Positions 21,428-31,763 of a DNA stretch of 64,000 nt are shown in pieces (the first letter of the stretch is position 1; every line of letters begins with the position of its first letter). The stretch comes from Episyrphus balteatus (lineage: Eukaryota > Arthropoda > Insecta > Diptera > Syrphidae): contig NC_079134.1 in the NCBI RefSeq assembly GCF_945859705.1, positions 84,886,951-84,950,950 on the forward strand. The letters are read 5' to 3'. The notes beneath the pieces are model-generated. The model made no database searches. It saw only the letters and a program-made list of their open reading frames with translations, and was not told the origin of the DNA. The position numbers and the translations under genes were made by a program.

Positions 21428-21715
21428 TGTTATGTACATATTAAGGTTCAAAGTGGACGGCGACGGCATATGGCATAGATCCTTGTATACATGATTCACA
21501 CTGATTGTGTTTATGACACACATCTGTGTGGATCGTGTTACAAACAAATGCTTCTCTGTATCACACCGTCGTTATCCAGTTTGTTATCTATGTAAATAGT
21601 CTTATCTGTAGAAGTAAGTTAGATATAAGACATATATGTATATGTAGCTGTAATGTAGTTTAGTTTTAATTCAATAAATCAGTTCGTTTCTTATATTGAG
21701 ATTGGAATGTTGTTT
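21428..21715. repeat. Possible solo LTR remnant
   Basis: The sequence starts near TGTTATGTACATATTAAGG, has a GC-richer first half and ends with TTCAATAAATCAGTTCGTTT, the layout of an insect LTR with a poly(A) signal. I find no clear CA end or target duplication, so the call is tentative. It lies inside the outer element at 15469-22841. Confidence 0.3.
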
Positions 21716-22919
21716 TGTGTTTTGGTTTGAGAATTATTCAGTACTAATTGAAATAATAAATCTTTTTTTTGTCATTTTTGGAAAAAAAAACATTTTTATT
21801 TGAAATTATTTTGAATACTACATTATTGCATTAATTTTTGTTAAGTACCCAATTTTCTGACGAATTTTCTAACTACAAAAGATTTTTCCTATTTCCTTAC
21901 AGAACAAATATTCTGCTTACTTGAATTTTTTTTCTCAAAATTATCAAACTTTTCAAAAAAAAAGTCTTGAATGATTAAGTGCTCGAATAATTTAAATAAA
22001 GTAAACCATTTTCTGAGATTTTGTAAAAAAAAATTGGGAAAAATGAGCTTCTTTTTATTGGAAAACTCGTAGAGAATTGTGGTACTAAATTAAAATTAGT
22101 AAAGGAGTTAATAATCCAACATAATTTTCAAATAATTTTTTCGAAAATAACGAAAACTTTAGGTAGAGTTTTGGGCATTTTCTGGAAATTGCTCTGCTAA
22201 TCTTAAATCAGCTCTTAATTGGGGCTAAATGATGCACTAATAAAATTTACATTCTGCTCACTTTGCCGTGCTAACTTGATGTTTTTTGGAAAAATGTGTA
22301 TTGTTACACAAATTATTTTGAACACATATTGGTACCTACAATTATGTATTCATTTGGTCTACTTTAATAGGTGAAAATAATTAAAAAAAATTAAATATAT
22401 GTATATTCGGCCTCATCACGTATTCCATCGTATCCCATCGTATCGGAAAATGTCTACGAATCCCGAGTAAATCAATTACAAAATACGGTTGTGGTGACTA
22501 TTTGTATGGAATTTTCGACTACGGACGGCATCCGTGATTATTTTTTCGGGAATCATAGCAAATTTCCGATACGAATGGAATTCATAATAACGCATATTAT
22601 CTTCTGAATCACTTAAATATAATTTTTTGATTTGTTTAACATATGAAATTTTTGCATATTTTGCATATTTTTTGCATATTTTGCACATATTATGCATATG
22701 CATTTCATGCAAATATGCAAAAAAAAATTAAATATGCATATCGCTTTCAACTTTATTTTCGGTGAAACGAATTTTGGTGTCATCAGAATTTACCTATCTT
22801 AATCCTTTAAAAATATGCAAATATGCAAAATCCGAGGTCTAATAATAAAATAAGGTATAAAGACATTAAATGAAAAAAAAAAATCAGTTAACATTAAACA
22901 TAAATAAAAAAAAAAAAGT

Positions 22920-23460
22920 TTATGAGCGTGGTACACTGATTTTTAGTATTTTTTTCAGACTAGTTTTATTAATATTAAAATCAAACAGATAAGTATTCAA
23001 ATTTACAAGCTTACACATGCGTGTTAAGGGCACATGCATACCATAATTAGTACAGTGTTGGGGTAATTTTATTAAATCTAAGCTACAAAAGTTATAAGCA
23101 CCTCTTCGGTAGTTAAAATTAATAGGGTTAAGCAGATCAAGCCCATCAATTACACCCGTTATAAGTTGATGAATAAATACATGGTCATTATTAACTCTCC
23201 TTTGAGACAAGGTTTGAATCTGCAATAGGTTGATTCGATGCTCATAGGAAGGAAGGTTGAAAGAGTCCGTCCATGGTAAGCCTTTTAAGGCAAAACGTTA
23301 CGTTCCTTCTATATGGATGCTGTAAAAACGTGTTCAAACTTGAGATGCGTATTCTAAGTGGGAGGCGAACTAAGCAGTTGTAAAGAGCTAATGTAAAGTA
23401 AGGGTCCTTAAACTCTTTCGACCAACGCTTGACAAAACCTCACATAGAATTGGCCTTATT
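22920..23460 (-). pseudogene. LINE (Jockey/CR1-like) reverse transcriptase, C-terminal remnant
   Basis: The minus-strand reading contains, in order, SHLEYAS (the thumb-region motif common in insect LINE reverse transcriptases), FALKGLPW, a YEHRINLLQIQTLSQRR segment, then DHVFIHQLITGVID and LLNPINFN, ending at the stop near 22920. This is the usual end of a Jockey- or CR1-like ORF2. Two stops interrupt it (after ASQV and after HIEGT) and upstream frames shift, so it is dead. No poly(A) tail or target duplication was recognised. Confidence 0.72.
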
Positions 23461-23486
23461 TAGTTTAGCTTTGATAAGATTTTAAA

Positions 23487-23525
23487 CTAAGCCCCCTCCG
23501 AAACGAAATTCTGGCTACGGGCCTG
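23487..23525 (-). mobile_element. Isolated transposon terminus (CAGGCCCGTAGCCAGAATTT)
   Basis: Read on the minus strand this starts CAGGCCCGTAGCCAGAATTT and goes into a GGAGGGGGCTTA block, a CAG-type end like those of hAT elements. The partner end is not seen, so the LINE remnant to its left may lie inside the same truncated element. Confidence 0.4.
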
Positions 23526-23754
23526 CTTAGTGGGCATAATTTTAACAGGAAAGTGCAACATTTCACTAATGTGGTACTTTTTATGTTCAATAAAAACCAT
23601 AGGTTAATGGTTTCCTTCTCTGTTTCCATAACAGAAATGGGAAATTTTATTGAGAGCTGTTTTCTGAACATACATAATATCTGCCTATTTTTCGAAGTTT
23701 CAGTTCTAAGTTCGAAGTGGTCAAAAGTGGTCACAAAAAAGTTTCTTTATTAGG

Positions 23755-24300
23755 GTGAAAATATTTTTTTTTTAAAGTGTGAATACAATATTCGAATTTC
23801 TCGGAAAACTCTACATCAATTTTATACCTATTAGGCTATTGATTATGTCATTTAGAACATTGAATACAATCTTCACACAATCTGTGGTATTCAATACGAA
23901 ATTGATTGACAAAGTAAACTGCCTTAATTGATTTCTTATCAAATCATGAAAATCATATGTTCATATGCCTTTTACTTTTTGATAAAATTGAAAAATAGAA
24001 AAACTACTTTCTTTATCTGACTCACTCGTTTATTTCCAAAAAACAATTAATTAAAAAAACTTAATTTTAAAATTATTATTAAGTGTATAATCTTAGCTTT
24101 TGAAAAAAGTATCAATAATAACTGTAAGTGTTGCCGTTGTTTTTTAATATTTTTTTTTTTATTTTAGGTATTTTTTTTAGAAAATGTCTCCTCCCGCCAA
24201 AACGGGGGGAGATAGACCCCCCTCCCATAGTCAACAATGATTGTATTTAACCCCTCTACAAAATCTCATTATCAATTTTCGGTTCTTAGGTTATCGTACT
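23755..24300. repeat. MITE remnant related to 37286-38757
   Basis: The block around TTGAATACAAT, CTGCCTTAA(T/C)TGATTTCT and CATATGTTCATATGCCTT matches 37690-37820 in the same orientation. A GC-rich terminal block with GGGGGGAGATAGACCCCCC lies at 24197-24220. No coding capacity. Confidence 0.55.
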
Positions 24301-25234
24301 TTCCCCTCAAAATGTTTCTGTTTTACTTGAGTAAAATTAAAAATGCGAAAAAAAATAGTTAGATTCAAATGGTCTTACTTCGGTTAATTTTCAATGAAAA
24401 AATTTAGTGAGCACAGCATTTTGAAGGAAATTTATTCTTCTTTTTTTCTTTAGAGCAATGTTTGTTTCTATCTCAACCCAAAAAAAATGTACCACTAAAA
24501 AAGCAAAAAAAACTAAAAAAATCGAATTTTCTGATATTTTTTTTATGATTGTTTCGACTGTTTTGGTATGGAAACTTTTGTTTTCAATTTTTGAAAAACA
24601 TTATTCTAATAGGAAATTCAATTCTCTACGAAAAGTTTTGAGTGCAATATATCAAAATTTTGCTCGGTTTACGAGATATATTGAAAAAACCAAAAAGGGG
24701 GCTATTGCACCCCTATCTTCAATTTCCACCCTCTCATTTAATAGCACTCAGCGGTTTTATCTGCTCTTATAACCCATTGAACGATTCCTGCAATAAAAAC
24801 CCGTGAACGTCTTAGTTCCTTATTGCCCTGTTTTTTCGACATAATCAATAGCCTATTATATGACTCTCCATAAAATATTGAGAACGAAAAAAGTTGTAGC
24901 GACATGAAAAAGTATGAACCAAATTCTCACCCGTGTGCCTATCTCGTAACAGGAGCCGAACTTAAGAGGCTTAAAATTTTTTTTAAGTAAAAGTTCTGAA
25001 AAAAGGTAGGTATATTCATTTCTGAAACGTCGACTGATGCAAGTAGGAAAATAAGAAAAGACCTGTAGACCACAAAAATAGAATTTATTAAGCAAGAAGG
25101 AATATTTAAAATACTTTATGTAGTAAATATTTAGGTAAATAAATAAGACCGAAAAACATACAAAAATATGTCTTTATGCTCTCCCGAATTACCCATATAT
25201 TCCCAATCACCGAAAATTGTATGGTCTCAATAGC
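24301..25234. other. Spacer without recognised gene
   Basis: AT-rich sequence with short open frames that show no motif. Nothing supportable is seen. Confidence 0.4.
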
Positions 25235-25242
25235 CCAGTAAC

Positions 25243-25973
25243 CAGGGTTCCCAGGTTGAGGGGATTTGCCGATTTTTTTAAACGAAAATGATAAAATAGG
25301 GGACGGGGATAAAAAAGGGGAAAAAATATCTAAAAGGGGAAAAATCTAAGCTTACAAAAAGATTAAACACAATCTTTGAACAATGGAATCTATTTAAATA
25401 AAACTCAATTTTGAAATAACCTATCGAATTCCACGCTAAGTGGATTTTGAATTCCTCAGCTCTATTAAAGAATAGGGTGCTTTAATTTTGTATTCACTCC
25501 TCAAAATACCTAATACATATTACATTAATTACATTTAATTTTTTTTGAGTATATCAAACAGATTTGAGCCTGCTTCGCGACGGCAGCCCCAAAAAAGACT
25601 AATAAACTGTTACGACACATATCGTGGCTGAAAAAGCCTGCCTTATACTGTATGTTTCCACCTACCGTAAATCCGAGATTTACCTAAGTAGATTTAGAAT
25701 AAATCTCGAGATTTATTTTAAATCTACTTAGCAAAATCTCGGATTTACGGTAGGATTTTTCCTCAAAATAAGATTTATATGTACCTAAATTATAAAGTTT
25801 TTTTTTAAGATTAAATTAAATAAGTACAAAATTAATATTTTTTTAAAAAAGTTTTTAAATACTTGCATTTTTTTCTTCACAAAAAAAAGGGGATTTTTTT
25901 ACGAAAAAGAGGAAACAAAAACGTGTTGGTGTTAAAAAAGGGGGATTTTTGTTTTAAAAACCTGGGAACCCTG
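25243..25973. mobile_element. hAT-type MITE with CAGGGTTCCCAGGTT ends
   Basis: The perfect 15-bp inverted ends CAGGGTTCCCAGGTT are flanked by a perfect 8-bp duplication CCAGTAAC (25235-25242 and 25974-25981). The 731-bp body has GGGGAT/GGGGAAA runs near both ends and a hairpin at 25660-25755. It has no coding sequence. Confidence 0.92.
25660..25755. repeat. Near-perfect hairpin inside the hAT MITE
   Basis: CCTACCGTAAATCCGAGATT at the left pairs with AATCTCGGATTTACGGTAGG at the right, with inner halves around AAGTAGATTTA also complementary. It may be a nested miniature element or an internal stem of the MITE. Confidence 0.7.
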
Positions 25974-26166
25974 CCAGTAACTCGTTCTCTTACGTTGTAT
26001 AACTTCATTTTATGTGAAGTCGATGTTTCCATGAGCAGGGATAGTTTCAAAAACTTGTTCAACATCTATTTCACTTTTAAGTTGAGCTATAAAACTAGTG
26101 ATGTGGACTATCGAATGATTTGAACTATCGATAGTTAGTAACTGAATGATTTGAACTATCGAATAG

Positions 26167-26881
26167 TTCATTCATTCATTCATTCATTCATTCATTCATT
26201 CATTCATTCATTCATTCATTCATTCATTCATTCATTCATTCATTCATTCATTCATTCATTCATTCATTCATTCATTCATTCATTCATTCATTCATTCATT
26301 CATTCATTCATTCATTCATTCATTCATTCATTCATTCATTCATTCATTCATTCATTCATTCATTCATTCATTCATTCATTCATTCATTCATTCATTCATT
26401 CATTCATTCATTCATTCATTCATTCATTCATTCATTCATTCATTCATTCATTCATTCATTCATTCATTCATTCATTCATTCATTCATTCATTCATTCATT
26501 CATTCATTCATTCATTCATTCATTCATTCATTCATTCATTCATTCATTCATTCATTCATTCATTCATTCATTCATTCATTCATTCATTCATTCATTCATT
26601 CATTCATTCATTCATTCATTCATTCATTCATTCATTCATTCATTCATTCATTCATTCATTCATTCATTCATTCATTCATTCATTCATTCATTCATTCATT
26701 CATTCATTCATTCATTCATTCATTCATTCATTCATTCATTCATTCATTCATTCATTCATTCATTCATTCATTCATTCATTCATTCATTCATTCATTCATT
26801 CATTCATTCATTCATTCATTCATTCATTCATTCATTCATTCATTCATTCATTCATTCATTCATTCATTCATTCATTCATTC
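26167..26881. repeat. (ATTC)n microsatellite, ~715 bp
   Basis: About 178 uninterrupted ATTC units. The 4-bp period contains no stop in one frame, giving a spurious 267-residue HSFI repeat that is not a gene. It sits directly beside a GAATAGTTC motif of the host element's terminal repeats. Confidence 0.97.
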
Positions 26882-27336
26882 GAATAAAAACTATCGAATA
26901 AAACTATCGTATAAAAACTATCGAATAAACTATCGAAAAAAAACTATCGAATAAACTATCGAATAAAAACTATCAAATATTCAGTTATTTTTTACTCACA
27001 ATTTTTTCATCCGATTTATATTTTCCTTTATTTCAATGTTTACAGTTTTTTAACTACAATTTAAATAATATTTCTCAACTGAGGTTACATTTAATAATAA
27101 ACTACAAGTACTGAATCAGAAAGGAAGATGGTTGTTGCTAAATTTTTACTATGTTGCGAAAAGATAGCCCAATTTTTGCTAAAATATGATATGATTTAAA
27201 TTAAAACAAAAACAGTGGAAAACCCACACTGAGGCAAAACATTTGCGCACAAAAAGAAACAAAATATTATTATGTCTCGTAAAACCAAAAAAACACAAAA
27301 TTTTCATTTTAATACATAAGAACTGCATATGTACAG

Positions 27337-29012
27337 GGTGTCCCAAAAGTTAACGTCGAAATGAAAACGGTAGATAGGGTAGGTGGTGACAGTTATCAGA
27401 AAAATAATAAAAAAAATCGCAGCCATATATTTTGTGAGTTATGGGCATTTGAATAAAAGTCGAAAAAATGGTCACCCTGTGACGGTTTTTCATGTGCCGT
27501 GACTACAAATCTTAAGTTTTCTCATTTTTGAATAACCCTGCTATCAAATGCATTCAAAAATTTTAACTCAACTGCATCAGTTTTAAAGCAAATATTATTT
27601 TTTGCCCAACTAAGTACTAAAAAATTTTACATGACTCTAATTCAATGAACCGTAGTGTAAAAAAAATGCTGTACGATGTTTCGGCAAGTTACATTAAGGG
27701 GTTATATCTAGTTGTAAGTGCGAAAAAAACGTTCTTTTTGCGGATTTTTTGTGAAGAGGCATTTCATTATACAAACATAAAGAATACTGTACATAATTAT
27801 AGCAAATTTAATGTATAAAAATAATTCGCTGTGTATTTAGAAAAATATTGGGTTCCGTTATTTTTGTAGTAGATCTCCTAGACGACCTCCAAAAAAAGCT
27901 GTCTTGCGGTGAGCAAGATATCTCTGATACAAATCACCCAAAATTGAAAAATCCAAAATATTCATTTTCAGGATAGACAAATGCAGGTAATGAACGAAGG
28001 AATAGTCAAAATTTTGATTTTTGAAAAAATGGCGGCCTCTCAAAGACAAAAATCGTTTTTTTCACGAAAATTTACACTTTAAAATGGCATACAAAATCCA
28101 ATTATTGTCAAAAACCTTTTTCCTTCGTTCATTTCCTGACAAAAGTATCAAAGAAAATTCAGTAAAAATTTCAAGCTGATCGGTCCAGCCGTTCCGGAGT
28201 AATCGTGCTCACCGCCAGACACATTTTTTTTGGAGGTCGTCTAGGAGATCTACTACAAAAATAACGGAACCCAATATTTTTTTAAATACACAGCGAATTC
28301 TTTTTATACATTAAATTTGCTATAGGGATATGTATTCTTTAGGTTTATATAATTAAATGCCTCTTTACAAAAAATCCACAAAAAAGAAGATTTTTTTTGC
28401 ACTTACAACTAGATATAACCCCTTAAAAGTTGGTGTGTTCAATTCTCTTTTCAAAATGGTATAACATTTTTGAGAATATTCCATAAATAACCGAGATAAC
28501 ATTTTTTTCTTAAGAAATCCGCCTTTTTTATTAGGTAGTTTTCCCATATTATTGAAGTGTTGTACCCTTTCAGAACCTTTCAGAACACAAAAACTTAAAT
28601 AAAATGGGAAAATTACCTAATAAAAAAGTCAGATTTCTTAAGAAAAAAAATTTTATCTCGGTTATTTATGGAATATTCTCAACAATATTATACCATTTTG
28701 AAAAGAGAATTGAACACACCAACTTTTAAGGTAACTTGCCGAAACATCGTAGAGCATTTTTTTTACACTACGGTTCATTGAATTAGAGTCATGTAAAATT
28801 TTTTAGTACTTAGTTGGGCAAAAAAGTAATATTTGCTTTAAAACTGATGGAGCTGAGTTAAAATTTTTGAATGCATTTGGTAGCAGGGTTATTCAAGGTT
28901 GCGTAGCAAAAGAAAAAAATGATAAAACTTAAGATTTGTAGTCACGGCACATGAAAAACCGTCACAGGGTGATCATTTTTTCGACTTTTTTTCAAATGCC
29001 CATAACTTACAA
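27337..29012. repeat. Large imperfect palindrome (CAGGGTGTCCC left end)
   Basis: The left arm (27420-28050) mirrors the right arm (28215-29012), for example GGAGGTCGTCTAGGAGATCT, GTGACGGTTTTTCATGTGCC and TCAATGAACCGTAGTGTAA. The loop lies near 28060-28200. The left edge starts CAGGGTGTCCCAAAAGT, a common MITE start, but the matching right edge is missing. The right arm is interrupted by the TTAA MITE at 28427-28725. Confidence 0.8.
28427..28725. mobile_element. 299-bp palindromic MITE with TTAA target duplication
   Basis: The ends AAGTTGGTGTGTTCAATTCT and their inverse are flanked by TTAA on both sides (28423-28426 and 28726-28729). The uninterrupted left arm of the surrounding palindrome shows the empty target with a single TTAA. 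TTAA duplications are made by piggyBac and Kolobok transposases. The arms are ~130 bp and nearly fill the element. Confidence 0.88.
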
Positions 29013-30238
29013 AATTAACTTGTTGACACATATACCTGCTGTTTGTGCGAATGTTTTGCTTCTTCCAGCGCCATGTCTCGTCAAGTGATTGAAAAGATGG
29101 GTTTTCCCACTAATTAGGATCATAAACTATACACTGGCTGAACAATGAATATAATTCCGCTTTCCAGGTCAAAGAGTTATTTTTTTCTCTTTTGCCACTT
29201 TTTTATGACACCGCACTGACCAAGAGATAACTTCTATTCTTTTCATGCACCGTGCCGTCTTCTTTTTCTTCTTCACCGCCTTTGTTTTGAAAATATGGAC
29301 ACTCCAACATAAAACACATAAAATCGGCTATGCGAAGCTGGCACCCCCAAATGCAAATTTTTTTTTCAAACCTATATGGTTCGATTGCCCAAGGGTAGCC
29401 CATAATAGCCCAATTTTTTTTTTGCTAGCCCACCCTTAGTTTTAAAATTATAACGGAATTATTTTTTTTCACCTCAAAAATCACAAAAAAAAACTTTTTT
29501 TTATTCTGTGTAAAAATTGTTGGTTTTGCACTGTGGTTCGATTGCCCAACGTTAGCCCAGGATAGCCGAACTTTTTTTTCTTGATTGCACTATTTTTTCA
29601 AAAGATACAACAAAAAACTTTTTTTCATATCAGAAACCGAAAAAATTAAAATTTTTTTTTCCTGTGAAAAAATCCTTAGTTTAAAACCGTGGTTTGTTTG
29701 CCCAAGGTTAGCCCAGGATAGCCCAACTTTTATTTTTGCTATCGTAAGCTTAGTTTAAAAATTATAGAAGAATTAGTTTTTATTCACCACACCAAAAAAA
29801 AAGTACGTATACAACTCAGTGACCCTTTTTTAATTTATAATTAAGAACAATTAAATTCACTGGTGTTTGCATTGCGCCTCAAATGTTTTAAATTTGAATT
29901 AACATTTTTACTTGATTGAATGTAGTCCATATAACATTCCTGTTAAGAAGCTTAAATTGACATTCAACATTAAAAGCCACAACAAACGAATAATTTTTCA
30001 AGTCTCAAAATCAATTTTTTGTTTTGTTTGCCATATAAGTACCTAGAAAAGCTACATGCTTAGTGAAATATATCCAAACGTATTTCAAAAGTAACAACAA
30101 ATATGAAATGGTGTGAAGTGATTGCTTTTCAGAACACGAAAAAACACTTTTTTCAAAGTACCAACTTCTTAAAAATCAAAATTTGTTTTTTTTTTAATGT
30201 AAAATTTATACTTTTTTCATTTTTTCTCAATTAACCAT

Positions 30239-31759
30239 CACGGGTCGTTTGAACGCGACACTACTCGAAGTGTCTTGCACTCCATATGTTTTGATGCAGA
30301 AATGTTCCTTGGGGTCAAAATAGTAAGAAAAAAGCTTTTTTAAAATTTTCCAACGAGCTATTCGTTTTTTATGAGCTTAATAAGTTATGAAAAAACGTAC
30401 TTTTACGTACTTTTTCACACGTTTTTGTTAATAACTCTGTTAATAATAATGGTATGAACTCAATTAATAGCTCTATTTATAGAAGAAATATGCCTCTTTT
30501 TACCGGAATTTCAATCAAATTAGTGGCATTTTTAGATCTTCAGATATTCGAATCTAATTCCGTTCATTTTTTCTGCCCAACTCGATTTCACTAATCAAAA
30601 AGTTTTTTTTATAGAAGTCAGGGTATACTCTTCTAATGGTTTTTCGTATGTTGAACTCGAATCCGAAGGCAAAAAAATTCCATCACATCAAGTTTTTGAG
30701 ATATTACCGTTAGAAAATCAAAAATACCCTTTTTTATAAGTTTTTGAGGTTATGTCATCTTGCGTGATAATTTTTTATAATTACATTTGTAGCGGTTTCT
30801 TAAAGAACTCAGTTTTTTCTTTTAAAATCCGTTTAAATTATTTCGATACCGCTTTTCTTCTCCGAGAAATCCTAAAATCAATTCAACATGTTTGGTGAAT
30901 ATTCTCTATGAAAAAAAATCTTATGTTCGTTTGGGTTTCATGGCAAATCGCAAAAACTTTTTGCATTTCTTTAAGTTTTTTGGTAAGTTTATGGGTAAGA
31001 AAATTTTTGACTAACCAAAAAACTTAAAGGAATGCAAATATTTTTTGCGATTTGCCATGAAACCCAAACGAACATAAGATTTTTTTTCATAGAGAATATT
31101 CACCAAACATGTTGAATTGATTTTAGGATTTCTCGGAGAAGAAAAGCGATATCGAAATTATTTAAACGGGTTTTAAAAGAAAAAACTTAGTTCTTTAAGA
31201 AACCGCTACAAATGTAATTATAAAAAATTATCACGCAAGATGACATAACCTCAAAAACTGTTAAAAAGGGGTATTTTTGATTTTCTAACGGTAATATCTC
31301 AAAAACTTGATGTGATGGAATTTTTTTGCCTTCGGATTCGAGTTCAACATACGAAAAACCATTAGAAAAGTATACCCTGGCTTCTATAAAAAAAACTTTT
31401 TGATTAGTGAAATCGAATTGGGCAAAAAAAATGAACGGACTTAGATTCGAATATCTGAAGATCTAAAAATGCCACTAATTTGATTGAAATGCCGTTAAAA
31501 AGAGGCATATTTCTTCTATAAATAGAGCTATTATTTGAGTTTCTACCATTATTATTAACAGAGTTATTAACAAAAACGTGTGAAAAAGTACGTAAAAGTA
31601 CGTTTTTTCATAACTTATTAAGCTCATAAAAAACGAATAGCTCGATAGAAAATTTTAAAAAAGCTTTTTTCTTACTACTTAGACCCCAAGGAACATTTCT
31701 GCATCAAAACATATGGAGTGCAAGACACTTCGAGTAGTGTCCCGTTCAAACGACCCGTG
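30239..31759. mobile_element. Chapaev-like palindromic element, 1521 bp, CCAT duplication
   Basis: The ends CACGGGTCGTTTGAACG are inverted, and the arms of ~740 bp match almost completely with a spacer near 30985-31015. The flanks carry CCAT on both sides (30235-30238 and 31760-31763), and neighbouring satellite units show the unoccupied site. CAC-starting ends plus a 4-bp duplication fit the Chapaev branch of CACTA-like transposons. No transposase is present. Confidence 0.8.
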
Positions 31760-31763
31760 CCAT

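Larger units (their letters stand above)
15469..22841. mobile_element. Outer element of a three-level nest (TAGACCTCGG ends, 8-bp duplication)
   Basis: The ends TAGACCTCGGATTTTGCATA are perfect over 20 bp in inverted orientation (15469-15488; 22822-22841). The flanks carry a perfect 8-bp direct repeat ATAATAAA (15461-15468 and 22842-22849). Subterminal regions at both ends are packed with ATATGCAAAATATGC-type motifs (15560-15670; 22640-22830), the sort of repeated site bound by hAT transposases. Removing the inner 5.27-kb element leaves ~2.1 kb with no transposase. Most likely a hAT-type non-autonomous element. Confidence 0.85.

Noticed and set aside
24458..24772. 104-residue plus-strand frame
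   Set aside because: Low-complexity, AT-driven composition, no motif, no promoter and no splice context.
26151..26954. Plus-strand 267-residue HSFI repeat frame
   Set aside because: It is a translation of the (ATTC)n microsatellite.
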